Below, piece by piece: positions 15,235-21,930 of a stretch of DNA of 24,685 bases. The position numbers and the translations under genes are program-made. Source of the stretch: a virus. Below the pieces are notes generated by a model. It was not told where the DNA came from, searched no databases, and saw only the letters and a list, made by a program, of their open reading frames with translations. Every line of letters begins with the position of its first letter. Position 1 is the stretch's first letter. The stretch is from positions 1 to 24,685 of IMG/VR virus record IMGVR_UViG_3300042353_000078, one strand, 5' to 3'.

Positions 15235-16785
15235 CTATTCGTCACTGTTGATGCCCTGCACTAACGTCAAAAACTCTGCTAACGTATTCTGCTTTGTCCG
15301 CAGTCTACGGTACAACTCTGCTTCAAATCCGGTAGCCCATATGTGCCACACAGATGTCTTTCCTACGGTGGTCAACCGTCGAATCCTTGCATTGGCTTGC
15401 TCGTACTGCTCCAACGAATAGATCGGTGCAAACCAAATAACGTCCTTCGCCCTAGTAAGCGTCAACCCGTGCGCTGCAACCTTCGGATGTGCCAGTAATA
15501 TCTGTGGCCTATCAGTATGCTGGAAGTCATTAAATATCTGATTGCGATCGTTCTTACTTGTATCGCCATTGACCATGGCAACGTCGAACCCATCTTTAAT
15601 CAAGTTATCTCTCAACCAAACCTGCACTGCTTTAAGCGGAACGAATATGATCGCTTTGTCGCCTATCTCGGTAAGTAAGTCAGTGAGTGTATTATACCGC
15701 GCAGAGCCATCTATAGCAATTGAACCAGTGTCTCCATACACTACACCGCAGCTAATTTGCAACAACTTGCCAAGCATCACCGCTGTGTTCGCTGCCGTTA
15801 CTTCCCCTGCCGCAAATACAGTTACTGCTTTGTCCTTCATATCTTTGAACGCCTTAGCTTGCTGTGCGGTCAGTTCTGTTTTACGTCCAACATAATTAGT
15901 CTGTGGCAAATCTTTGCACTCGTCCAGCGAAAATCTAATCGACGGCTGTAGAACTTTCTTGCATGTATCTAGTGCGTCCTCTCTCGGTGTCCACTTAAAC
16001 GTAGTTACCTTCTTCATTACTAAATCTTTGAACGTAGTAAAGCTCTTAGGCACTACAGGTGAATCAACGAGTCTTGCCAATGTCCATGCGTCTGCGGGTG
16101 TCTGCGATATTGGTGTACCCGTTAGCATCCACAACCACGGCTGCGACTTCTGCATCCACTTAGAAAATATTTTATATCGCTGCGAACTCGGTGACTTGAG
16201 TGCTGTTGCCTCGTCATAGATAACTACGTCGAACCCATTGAGGTCGGCGCTCATATTAGAAAACCCATCGTGGTTAATGATTACATACTGCACTCCGGGT
16301 GTAGCTAATAACTTCTGACGTTTCTCTTTACTACCCGTGCATACAACGAATGATCTATGTGGCAGATGGTGCTTTAGTTCCCTACCCCACACGACCGTCA
16401 GTGTAGACAGCGGTGCAATGATAAGCACCTTCCTAGCAACTCCTTCATCAAGTAAAAAGTCTGCGGCCCACAGCGAACTGATTGACTTACCAGTACCCGG
16501 CGCGTTTAGGCACAACGCTTTACGATGCGTGGTGAGGAACGCTGCAGTATCTTTCTGGTGATCCATCGGCGTGAACCGACTTGGCCAGTTGTAATACTGA
16601 AGAATAGGCGCAGGCACATGGAAACCAAGATTACGCAGCACCATAGACTCATCGACACCGTAAGGTAGAGCAATGAGTTCTTCTCCGTTGTGAATAAACG
16701 ATTTCGCATGTGGTATGAACTGGGCAATGGCACTGTTTTCACTGCTGTTAATTATGATCTTACGCTTGTCAGGTATTACGAGCAT
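15235..16785 (-). CDS. SNF2/DEAD-like superfamily 2 helicase, 516 aa
   Basis: Canonical SF2 motifs appear in order: a Q-motif-like FTPMDHQKD (71-79), Walker A NAPGTGKS (94-101), the DEAx box IYDEAT (189-194), motif III LTGTPI (221-226), and in the second RecA lobe LTLTRAKDVIWFAP followed by QANARIRR (about 463-470). The overall order and the TGTP and Q-x-x-x-R-x-R motifs fit SNF2-family ATPases, which phages use in replication, recombination or dislodging proteins from DNA. The ATG at 16785 was chosen because it overlaps the upstream gene by only 10 nt; a GTG at 16818 would add 11 residues but overlaps by 43 nt with a poor ribosome-binding site. It sits with two nucleases and DNA polymerase, suggesting a joint role in fork processing. 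Confidence 0.9.
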   Translation of the reverse strand: MLVIPDKRKIIINSSENSAIAQFIPHAKSFIHNGEELIALPYGVDESMVLRNLGFHVPAPILQYYNWPSRFTPMDHQKDTAAFLTTHRKALCLNAPGTGKSISSLWAADFLLDEGVARKVLIIAPLSTLTVVWGRELKHHLPHRSFVVCTGSKEKRQKLLATPGVQYVIINHDGFSNMSADLNGFDVVIYDEATALKSPSSQRYKIFSKWMQKSQPWLWMLTGTPISQTPADAWTLARLVDSPVVPKSFTTFKDLVMKKVTTFKWTPREDALDTCKKVLQPSIRFSLDECKDLPQTNYVGRKTELTAQQAKAFKDMKDKAVTVFAAGEVTAANTAVMLGKLLQISCGVVYGDTGSIAIDGSARYNTLTDLLTEIGDKAIIFVPLKAVQVWLRDNLIKDGFDVAMVNGDTSKNDRNQIFNDFQHTDRPQILLAHPKVAAHGLTLTRAKDVIWFAPIYSLEQYEQANARIRRLTTVGKTSVWHIWATGFEAELYRRLRTKQNTLAEFLTLVQGINSDE

Positions 16786-17084
16786 AACGCCGCCCAACCT
16801 GTAAACTCTGCAGTCCACGCTTCTAAGCTAGTTTCTCTAACGATCCACACCTGTGCTCCGCTTTGTGTAGCTGACTCAATCTCACGCAGCTGATTCGCTG
16901 TGCAAGTCCCCTTGCCAAACTTAGTCTCGATAGCGAACGCGTGTCCATTCACCCAACCAACAAAGTCAGGGATTCCCGAACGTCCAAATCCATTAGCAGG
17001 AGGCATAAACCAGTAGCAGTTACTTGTAGCTTTTAATACTTCTTTGACCTTCTTCTTTACATCACCTTCGTTGTTTATATTCAT
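16776..17084 (-). CDS. VRR-NUC domain nuclease, 102 aa
   Basis: The protein is essentially one VRR-NUC (PD-(D/E)XK) domain: E6 in the N-terminal helix, SGIPDF with D40, AIETKFGKG with E53 and K55, and Q65 in TANQLREIE. These are the metal-binding and catalytic positions of the fold, so it is predicted to be an active structure-specific or Holliday-junction-type nuclease. The start at 17084 was preferred over an ATG 30 nt upstream because it forms an ATGA overlap with the Cas4-like gene and has a perfect AAGGAAG site before it. It lies between a RecB-like nuclease and an SNF2 helicase; phages and mobile elements often pair VRR-NUC with SNF2-type helicases. Confidence 0.9.
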   Translation of the reverse strand: MNINNEGDVKKKVKEVLKATSNCYWFMPPANGFGRSGIPDFVGWVNGHAFAIETKFGKGTCTANQLREIESATQSGAQVWIVRETSLEAWTAEFTGWAALCS

Positions 17085-17773
17085 CGTCTTCCTTTTAGTC
17101 TTGCATCTGGGCAAATAGATTTAGCTGCACACCATGGGCACAACCCCGACGGTGTAGCTTTGAACACACCTAAATCTATAACTTCCTGCACCTTGTCGAA
17201 TCGAGGGCGCAGCGCTCTCCATAGTGAGTCTAAGAACCTACGTTCATACTTAGCATTTGTTGTCTCGTTAAACTTCAACCATATGAACGATGTCTTTACC
17301 GTATTAACTTCAGGGAACTGCCACATCACCATCGCCGCGAATAGCTGGAGCTGCGTAGGATTTTCTTTAACCTTACCCGTCTTATAGTCAAGGCAGTACG
17401 CCGTATCGCCGTCCACAACCAACACGTCAGCAATAGAACGAATCCACACATCCGGCGCGAACCAGTCAACTGGCGAGAGGTCGTTATTAACCGCCATTTG
17501 GTACTCAAAGTATTTGTCTCCCGGTCTAGCTGTAATCTTATCTACAACTGCGCCCCACTTTTCTAGTGTCTGTTTGCCTTCATCAGATAATGTCGTCTCG
17601 TCTAACTTACCTAGCCCATACGCCTCTAGTAATTTGTGCACACGATCCCCGTAGTCTGACGCGTCATTACTTTGGTTCACTACGCGTTTCGATACGTACT
17701 GATAATCAAACTGTGCTTCACACTGCTCGAATGTAGACAGGCGGCTAAACGATAACGGCATTACCTTGGACAT
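17081..17773 (-). CDS. Cas4/RecB-like PD-(D/E)XK nuclease with Fe-S cysteines
   Basis: Nuclease motifs run in order through the 230-aa protein: C18 in FEQCEAQF, H46 in GDRVHKLLE, D116 in SIADVLVV, D129 and K131 in LDYKTGK, and Q143 in PTQLQLFA. C212, C215 and C221 in LCPWCAAKSIC follow. One N-terminal cysteine plus three clustered C-terminal cysteines is the [4Fe-4S] staple of Cas4 and AddB-type nucleases. The protein is therefore predicted to be an exonuclease for DNA end processing or recombination. There are no cas genes, so this is a replication/recombination enzyme rather than CRISPR adaptation. An AAGGGA ribosome-binding site precedes the ATG, 9 nt after the DNA polymerase stop. Confidence 0.9.
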   Translation of the reverse strand: MSKVMPLSFSRLSTFEQCEAQFDYQYVSKRVVNQSNDASDYGDRVHKLLEAYGLGKLDETTLSDEGKQTLEKWGAVVDKITARPGDKYFEYQMAVNNDLSPVDWFAPDVWIRSIADVLVVDGDTAYCLDYKTGKVKENPTQLQLFAAMVMWQFPEVNTVKTSFIWLKFNETTNAKYERRFLDSLWRALRPRFDKVQEVIDLGVFKATPSGLCPWCAAKSICPDARLKGRR

Positions 17774-17782
17774 TAGTTCCCT

Positions 17783-19630
17783 TTATTTTGCATCTCCGTA
17801 GCTTCCCCCAACACCTGTCTCACAGGAAACTGGAATAGCATTACGACACCATTGTGGAGCCATGGACAAACACTCTTCCATATAGGCACGCGCTTGAGTA
17901 AGTTCTTCGTTCTTAACTACAGCTACAGCTTCATCATGCACAGACAGTTTGACTGGGTACTTCGCGTTAATACGTGCAGTTTGCCACATAACGATCTTCA
18001 TTGCAGCATGTTGCGATAAATTTTCTACAACTTTCGGACCGTAGATTCTGACCCGTGACCTACCCATCTGGTACGTCCACTCCTTGATCCGTTGGTCGTA
18101 CTGCAAATCGCTATATACGACACCCGGTTCCCCCGGCCTACCGAAGCCATCGTTCTGCGTAATAAACCAGCCGTTAACATCTACGTTAGTTAAATTACAA
18201 CCATTGGCAATATCAGGTAATATTACGTGCTGGCAACGATCCCATAGCTGCACAACCTCGCTGTGAATCTGTCTATATAAGTCAACAATGGCATATGCTC
18301 GTTTATCGTCGATCTCTTGCACACTCGGGTCTTGCCTTGACGCTAGGCGAACCATCTCCTTAAACCGTGGCGCACCTGCTCCGTACTGCAATCCGAGCAT
18401 AGCGGTTTTGCCAAGGAATCGCTCGGCCTTGTCAGCTTTAGTAATCGTGCGACCGAACAACTTACTAGCAAAGTCGCAGTACAAGTCTACACCAGAGTCG
18501 AGCTTCTGCACAACATCCCATTGCCCAGCCAGCGCCATAACCGTACGCAGCTCGATGTTGGACGAATCCCCTACGAGAACCGTATGCCCTGCCGGAGCCA
18601 TGAGCGCATTGCGTAGGCCAGCTGAGATACCGCGCGCAGGTAGGTTCTGCCAGTTAACGCCGTTGCCACCAGAGTATCGGCCTGTGGTCTTAGCGCCCCA
18701 AAAATTAAGGTACACGGGTAGTGGACCACGCTTGGCCATCTCATAGAACCGTAGTGCACGTGTCTCTGCAATGGTAGTCTTAACCCCTAGCCGTGCGGCT
18801 ACTAACGCTTGTACTTCTGAATCCTCATGCTCCATCAGGTCGGTGAATCCTTTATCGGACTTAGCAAACGCGTAGGTTTCTTTATTAGTACGTGCGCTAA
18901 TCTTCAGTGGCGGGGCTACGCCTAGCTTCTCTAATCGCGCAGCGAACTTATCGTTGGACATAATTTCGTCACGGTTGATCGTAGCCATCTGTAATAGTTC
19001 TTCTTTACGTGCAACTTCCGCTTCGTACAACGCGTACATATTTGCCTCATCACCGACCAGTACCGGCTCAGTAAACATACGCACCGTCATATCAATCAAC
19101 TTCATCTCAAGTGCTGGCACGAACGCATCCATCTTAGCTGCAGCCATACGGCACAAGACTGTATCGTGCTTGCAGTACTCGGCGTACTGCGCTAACTCCA
19201 GTGGAGAGAACGTAGTTCTACGCCGACCTAGCGCGTTATTGATCGCAGTACCTTTGTCTGGAAAGCCGAAGTGCTTAGCCATGTTAGCCAGTGAGTGCGA
19301 TGGCAAGTGCGGGTACAGCATACGAAATTGCGCCAGTGTATCCATCCACAGCTTAGGCCTAACACCGAACCGCTGCGTCAATATAAACCCGTCGAACATA
19401 GTGTTGTGGCATCGCACAGCGGAGTTAGTCCAGTCAAACTTTGGTTGCCCTAGCCAATCGTTTGTAGCTTCCTCGGAGCCAGAGAACCACTCGGGTTCTT
19501 CGTCGTTTATCGCAACGGATATACCGATAACTTCAAAGCGTGAATCTAGTATGTACGCATCTGTCTGCATCTTCGACAAAGAAAAATCCTTGTCGTAGTA
19601 CGTCTCAAAGTCAACGGTAAGTATGTTCAT
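17783..19630 (-). CDS. Family A DNA polymerase with 3'-5' exonuclease domain, Leu at the Pol I 762 position
   Basis: The 615-aa protein has a DnaQ-like exonuclease at the N-terminus (DFETY with D7/E9, CHNTMFDGF with D80, and YCKHD with D156) and a polymerase A palm/fingers region. Motif A is VGDSSNIELR (353-362, metal ligand D355), motif B is ERFLGKTAMLGLQYG (403-417), and motif C is VHDEA (564-568). There is no 5'-3' exonuclease domain. Aligned to E. coli Pol I, R404, K408, L412 and Y416 correspond to R754, K758, F762 and Y766, so the dNTP-discriminating position is leucine. All catalytic residues are intact. It overlaps the upstream DUF6378-like gene by ATGA and has AAGGGACA before the start. 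It is the replicative polymerase of the phage. Confidence 0.95.
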   Translation of the reverse strand: MNILTVDFETYYDKDFSLSKMQTDAYILDSRFEVIGISVAINDEEPEWFSGSEEATNDWLGQPKFDWTNSAVRCHNTMFDGFILTQRFGVRPKLWMDTLAQFRMLYPHLPSHSLANMAKHFGFPDKGTAINNALGRRRTTFSPLELAQYAEYCKHDTVLCRMAAAKMDAFVPALEMKLIDMTVRMFTEPVLVGDEANMYALYEAEVARKEELLQMATINRDEIMSNDKFAARLEKLGVAPPLKISARTNKETYAFAKSDKGFTDLMEHEDSEVQALVAARLGVKTTIAETRALRFYEMAKRGPLPVYLNFWGAKTTGRYSGGNGVNWQNLPARGISAGLRNALMAPAGHTVLVGDSSNIELRTVMALAGQWDVVQKLDSGVDLYCDFASKLFGRTITKADKAERFLGKTAMLGLQYGAGAPRFKEMVRLASRQDPSVQEIDDKRAYAIVDLYRQIHSEVVQLWDRCQHVILPDIANGCNLTNVDVNGWFITQNDGFGRPGEPGVVYSDLQYDQRIKEWTYQMGRSRVRIYGPKVVENLSQHAAMKIVMWQTARINAKYPVKLSVHDEAVAVVKNEELTQARAYMEECLSMAPQWCRNAIPVSCETGVGGSYGDAK

Positions 19631-19893
19631 CGTATTGTCCCTTGCAACCTATTAGCTACTAGCTGTGCGTACCCTGCTATATCAACCCATGAATCTGCGT
19701 AGTTAGGATCACCATTCAGTATGCGAGCAATCTTGTGAGCAATCATATCGAGGGCTTCTAGTTGGTCGGCTTCCATCAGCCTACTCATGTTCTCGTGCAT
19801 AACGGTCTTTAGTTGCTGTGATATGACTGCGTGATTCTTAAACAGTCCGTACTTAACTCCACGCTCATTTAAAATCGTATCAATATCACTCAT
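19627..19893 (-). CDS. DUF6378-like phage protein, 88 aa
   Basis: The start at 19893 follows GGGAG with ideal spacing, whereas the longer frame lacks any site. The product begins MSDIDTILNERGVKYGLF and ends with EALDMIAHKIARILNGDP and YADSWVDIAGYAQL, the core of the family I know as DUF6378, common near phage replication or nucleotide metabolism genes. The DxxxHKxxR-like helical pattern resembles MazG-type nucleotide pyrophosphohydrolase helices, but the function is unknown. It overlaps DNA polymerase at its end. Confidence 0.88.
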   Translation of the reverse strand: MSDIDTILNERGVKYGLFKNHAVISQQLKTVMHENMSRLMEADQLEALDMIAHKIARILNGDPNYADSWVDIAGYAQLVANRLQGTIR

Positions 19894-19996
19894 CTTTATC
19901 TCCCAAAAAATATATGATTGCACCAATAGCACCGGCGCACAAACCAACGGCCATTATTAGTTCGCCTATAAACATAAGCACGCGTGCTACGTCCAT
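19886..19996 (-). CDS. 36-aa single-pass membrane peptide
   Basis: This small frame has an excellent ribosome-binding site (AGGAGAG, 7 nt before the ATG at 19996). It overlaps the preceding gene by 10 nt and the following one by 8 nt, as real genes in this arm do. The product starts MDVARVLMF and is one hydrophobic helix of roughly 24 residues (LIMAVGLCAGAIGAIIYFL) with a charged tail GDKDE. It could be a small inner-membrane protein or holin-like peptide, but no lysis gene is nearby; the function is unknown. Confidence 0.72.
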   Translation of the reverse strand: MDVARVLMFIGELIMAVGLCAGAIGAIIYFLGDKDE

Positions 19997-20199
19997 GTCT
20001 TCTCTCCTGTCATCTTATCTTTAAGACTACGAGGAATCTTTGGCTTTGGACACCAACCTATACAGTCGTCTGTCCAATTACCTACAATAAGCACTCCGCC
20101 CGGATTAAGTAGTAGCAAGCTAACTGCTCTTGGTGGTGGGTCAATTGCGGGGTCTCTGAAATACAACATATCTGTTGTTACTTGGTGAAACTCTGTCAT
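19987..20199 (-). CDS. 70-aa small phage protein, weakly DUF551-like
   Basis: The start at 20199 is preceded by AAGGAAAA at good spacing; the longer frame from 20226 would overlap its neighbour without a site. The sequence ends with a beta-rich portion, SLLLLNPGGVLIVGNW, and IGWCPKPKIP, a pattern that resembles the strand plus W-x-P-x-P ending of DUF551-like phage proteins. That similarity is weak and from memory. There is no catalytic motif or membrane segment. Confidence 0.75.
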   Translation of the reverse strand: MTEFHQVTTDMLYFRDPAIDPPPRAVSLLLLNPGGVLIVGNWTDDCIGWCPKPKIPRSLKDKMTGEKTWT

Positions 20200-20201
20200 A
20201 G

Positions 20202-20408
20202 TTATTTTCCTTTTTGTTTCTCCCATATCGGTCGCATGGGTCTTGTTCCTTTGTCACCACCCACGATGATTCGCACATTGGGTGCTACGCCCTTGCTTGC
20301 ATCTGATACATACTTCGCCATCGAGTAATCACGGCAGATAAGCAACACGAATCCTTGGTCATTCAAGACCGTGTACGTCCTATCTAATCCGTCATTAAGC
20401 AGAACCAT
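20202..20408 (-). CDS. 68-aa hypothetical phage protein
   Basis: The ATG at 20408 lies inside the 3' end of the winged-helix gene (14-nt overlap) with no clear ribosome-binding site, so it is probably translated by re-initiation. The product has alternating strands and helices (TYTVLNDQGFVLLICRDY, NVRIIVGG) and a basic end. No family is recognised. Codon use and tight packing match real neighbours. Confidence 0.7.
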   Translation of the reverse strand: MVLLNDGLDRTYTVLNDQGFVLLICRDYSMAKYVSDASKGVAPNVRIIVGGDKGTRPMRPIWEKQKGK

Positions 20409-20724
20409 GTAGTACGTTTGTTAGCGCGATCATTTTCTTCTTGCTGCGGTATCGTTCAGTGCGCTCAGCGGCAGTCATACGCCGACGTGGTTTGTCCTTA
20501 CCTTTACCGAACGCGTAAACCTGCGTGCAGTCACGTCCTTTCGCGTCTTTTTCCCATGCACATACGTGTACTAGTTTGTGCTTGTTGAAGCATCGCATCA
20601 GTCGTTGGGCAGTCACTAAGTGCATACCTGTTTCCTCTACCAGATCATGCGTAGTACACGGGTCTTCAATCAGCATCTTAAAAACCATCGCGTACATCTC
20701 TTGGTTCATCTTAACTAAGCTCAT
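20395..20724 (-). CDS. Winged-helix DNA-binding protein, 109 aa
   Basis: Residues about 8-50 (AMVFKMLIEDPCTTHDL, then TGMHLVTAQRLMRCFNKHKL) look like a winged helix-turn-helix, with VAT-type recognition helix spacing and a wing around WEKDAKGRDCTQVYAF. The C-terminus is very basic (KPRRRMTAAERTERYRSKKK), which favours nucleic-acid binding. It is probably an early transcription regulator or replication accessory; the family is common in phages but functionally undefined. ATGA overlaps with the upstream gene couple their translation. Confidence 0.82.
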   Translation of the reverse strand: MSLVKMNQEMYAMVFKMLIEDPCTTHDLVEETGMHLVTAQRLMRCFNKHKLVHVCAWEKDAKGRDCTQVYAFGKGKDKPRRRMTAAERTERYRSKKKMIALTNVLHGSA

Positions 20725-20885
20725 GTGATCTTCTCTATAACTTCGTTGTATTTAATTTCCAACTCAAACAGCGCGTCTTTCAGTATGTCCGCTTGTGTTA
20801 TCCAATGTGAGTCAACAAAGTCTACGGTGTATTCGATGATGGTAACGTCCCTATCGGGATGCCACTTAACTGTAAATGCTTTCAT
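20721..20885 (-). CDS. 54-aa hypothetical phage protein
   Basis: The start at 20885 has a near-ideal AAGGGAGAAGAACAC leader supplied by the repeated junction element, and 38 extra codons upstream are shadow. The product, MKAFTVKWHPDRDVTI onward, is beta-rich then helical (ADILKDALFELEIKYNEV) and acidic. No family recognised. It ends in an ATGA overlap with the winged-helix gene. Confidence 0.72.
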   Translation of the reverse strand: MKAFTVKWHPDRDVTIIEYTVDFVDSHWITQADILKDALFELEIKYNEVIEKIT

Positions 20886-20920
20886 GTGTTCTTCTCCCTT
20901 AATTTGGCTTCGATGGCTCG
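20883..20920 (-). repeat. Junction element, copy D (frame-shifted relative to copies A-C)
   Basis: On the - strand this copy reads gagccatcgaagccaa then attaagggagaagaacac followed by ATG, close to copies A-C. In A-C the first half encodes AIEAKLKEKN at the end of the upstream gene. Here the upstream gene reads it one frame over and stops at TAA (PEPSKPN), while the AIEAKLREKNT frame remains intact but unused. Confidence 0.88.
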
Positions 20921-21147
20921 GGTATATCTCCAACTTCAAAATGTTCAGCAATAAATTTTCTAACCGTAATTGCACCCGATGCCTCAACATCACAACCATG
21001 AGTCACAAAACTCATCTCCGTAACCTCACACATACGCATACATTCCAGCACAATCAACTCGGCGAATTTTTCTATTATGTCTTCAAAATCATCACCGTAC
21101 TTGTAAAATCCTGCCTGTTTAGCAAGTTGTTTAATTTGTTCATTCAT
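20899..21147 (-). CDS. 82-aa conserved small phage protein
   Basis: The product begins MNEQIKQLAKQAGF and has the pattern FAELIVLECMRMCE, which recurs in small phage proteins from beta- and gammaproteobacterial phages; the function is unknown. Its last residues, DIPEPSKPN, are read from junction-element copy D in an unusual frame. The ATGA overlap with the preceding gene sets the start at 21147. Confidence 0.78.
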   Translation of the reverse strand: MNEQIKQLAKQAGFYKYGDDFEDIIEKFAELIVLECMRMCEVTEMSFVTHGCDVEASGAITVRKFIAEHFEVGDIPEPSKPN

Positions 21148-21305
21148 GTCGGCTTCCTTCCTTCTTCGTATTCTTCGCGCCCATCCATGCTTCTATGTAC
21201 GTACAAGTCATACTCCTCGTCGTACTCCGGTCTGCACCAGCAAAATGCACCTTTATCAGTTTCATGTTCGCGCAAATCGTTTAGCGGGTAAGTGTGCATT
21301 GTCAT
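21144..21305 (-). CDS. 53-aa conserved phage protein (NDLREHE / HRSMDGRE type)
   Basis: The ATG at 21305 follows the AAAGGAGAAGAACAC leader of junction copy C and overlaps the upstream stop; longer starts are shadow. The sequence contains YPLNDLREHETDKG, CWCRP and YVHRSMDGREEYEEG, a combination I recall from many small phage proteins of unknown function. The CWC pair might bind metal. It is acidic and single-domain. Confidence 0.82.
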   Translation of the reverse strand: MTMHTYPLNDLREHETDKGAFCWCRPEYDEEYDLYVHRSMDGREEYEEGRKPT

Positions 21306-21511
21306 GTGTTCTTCTCCTTTAGCTTGGCTTCGATAGCTCTGGCAAATGTTTCGATACGGGTTACCCCGTAAGGTGAGCTTTTTTGTGCCCATTCCCATGC
21401 CTTGTCAATATCTGTTTTGGTAAGGCTTTGCCAATAAATTTTTTCTTCAGGTATTTGTTCCTCAATTATTTGTCCGTCTACAAACCATATTTTTTTCATG
21501 TCGATTGTCAT
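21302..21511 (-). CDS. 69-aa small phage protein with AIEAKLKEKN C-terminus
   Basis: The start at 21511 is supplied by junction element copy B. The N-terminal part, MTIDMKKIWFVDGQ, differs from its paralogues, while the C-terminal part, FARAIEAKLKEKNT, is shared with the two genes upstream. It looks like a mosaic of a unique head and a shared tail. Function unknown. Confidence 0.78.
   Translation of the reverse strand: MTIDMKKIWFVDGQIIEEQIPEEKIYWQSLTKTDIDKAWEWAQKSSPYGVTRIETFARAIEAKLKEKNT
21303..21340 (-). repeat. Junction element, copy C
   Basis: On the - strand, agctatcgaagccaagct followed by aaaggagaagaacac and ATG. It encodes the AIEAKLKEKNT end of the upstream gene and the ribosome-binding site and start of the next. 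Confidence 0.92.
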
Positions 21512-21930
21512 GTGTTCTTCTCCTTTAGCTTTGCTTCGATAGCTCGGACTGTATCTGCCCATCCCGGTGGAAGCCTAACTGCTCCCGGCAACAGCGACAT
21601 AATCTCCTCATCTGTCAGCCCCTGCCATTTGCGTTGTGGTGGGGCGGTGTAGAGTGGCTTGTAGGTGTCCTTAATTGACCTGCATGCTATTCCCTCGTCG
21701 CTCCACGGGAACCCGTCGCTATCTAACCACGCCACCGGCTCCGGTTCAGGCTGCGTCTTTGGACACTGCTTACAATACCCGCCAATACCACACTGCCCGC
21801 CGTCACATTCTGCTTGTTCAGGCTGCGCTAGTGCTGCGCGTAGTGCTTCGATTGCTTTATCGCTTTCATCGGTTCGCCAATTTCCCTGCAACGCATCCAA
21901 CGCCTGCTGCAATAGTTCTCTGTCAGTCAT
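21508..21930 (-). CDS. 140-aa modular phage protein with Cys-rich insert
   Basis: The N-terminal module MTDRELLQQALDAL plus EALRAALAQPE is shared with the following paralogue upstream; the C-terminal module KWQGLTDEEI plus RAIEAKLKEKNT is also shared. Between them lies CDGGQCGIGGYCKQC (C-x4-C-x5-C-x2-C, candidate metal site), followed by a PEPEPVAWLDSDGFPW stretch that is common in prophage proteins of this type. Role unknown. Start and end are both ATGA overlaps. Confidence 0.85.
   Translation of the reverse strand: MTDRELLQQALDALQGNWRTDESDKAIEALRAALAQPEQAECDGGQCGIGGYCKQCPKTQPEPEPVAWLDSDGFPWSDEGIACRSIKDTYKPLYTAPPQRKWQGLTDEEIMSLLPGAVRLPPGWADTVRAIEAKLKEKNT
21509..21546 (-). repeat. Junction element, copy B
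   Basis: On the - strand, agctatcgaagcaaagct followed by aaaggagaagaacac and ATG; one base differs from copy C in the coding half. It ends the 140-aa gene and starts the 69-aa gene. Confidence 0.92.

Noticed and set aside
16786-16818. GTG start for the SNF2 helicase at 16818
   Set aside because: It would overlap the VRR-NUC gene by 43 nt with a poor ribosome-binding site; the ATG at 16785 is more economical, though not proven.
17081-17773. CRISPR-associated Cas4
   Set aside because: No cas1, cas2 or repeat array is present; the neighbours are phage replication genes, so the nuclease is best called Cas4/RecB-like.
18954-19598. 214-codon open frame on the + strand opposite DNA polymerase A
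   Set aside because: It lies wholly antisense to a polymerase with all motifs intact and its translation shows no recognisable pattern; it is a codon-bias shadow.
20886-20999. N-terminal extension of the 54-aa gene (and similar extensions before 21144-21305 and 21302-21511)
   Set aside because: The extensions are the out-of-frame reading of the junction element and upstream gene (S-x-R-S-x-x-KGEEHM); the ribosome-binding site lies directly before the internal ATG.
20725-21291. 188-codon + strand frame across the small-gene region
   Set aside because: It runs antisense to four overlapping small genes that have proper ribosome-binding sites and conserved patterns.
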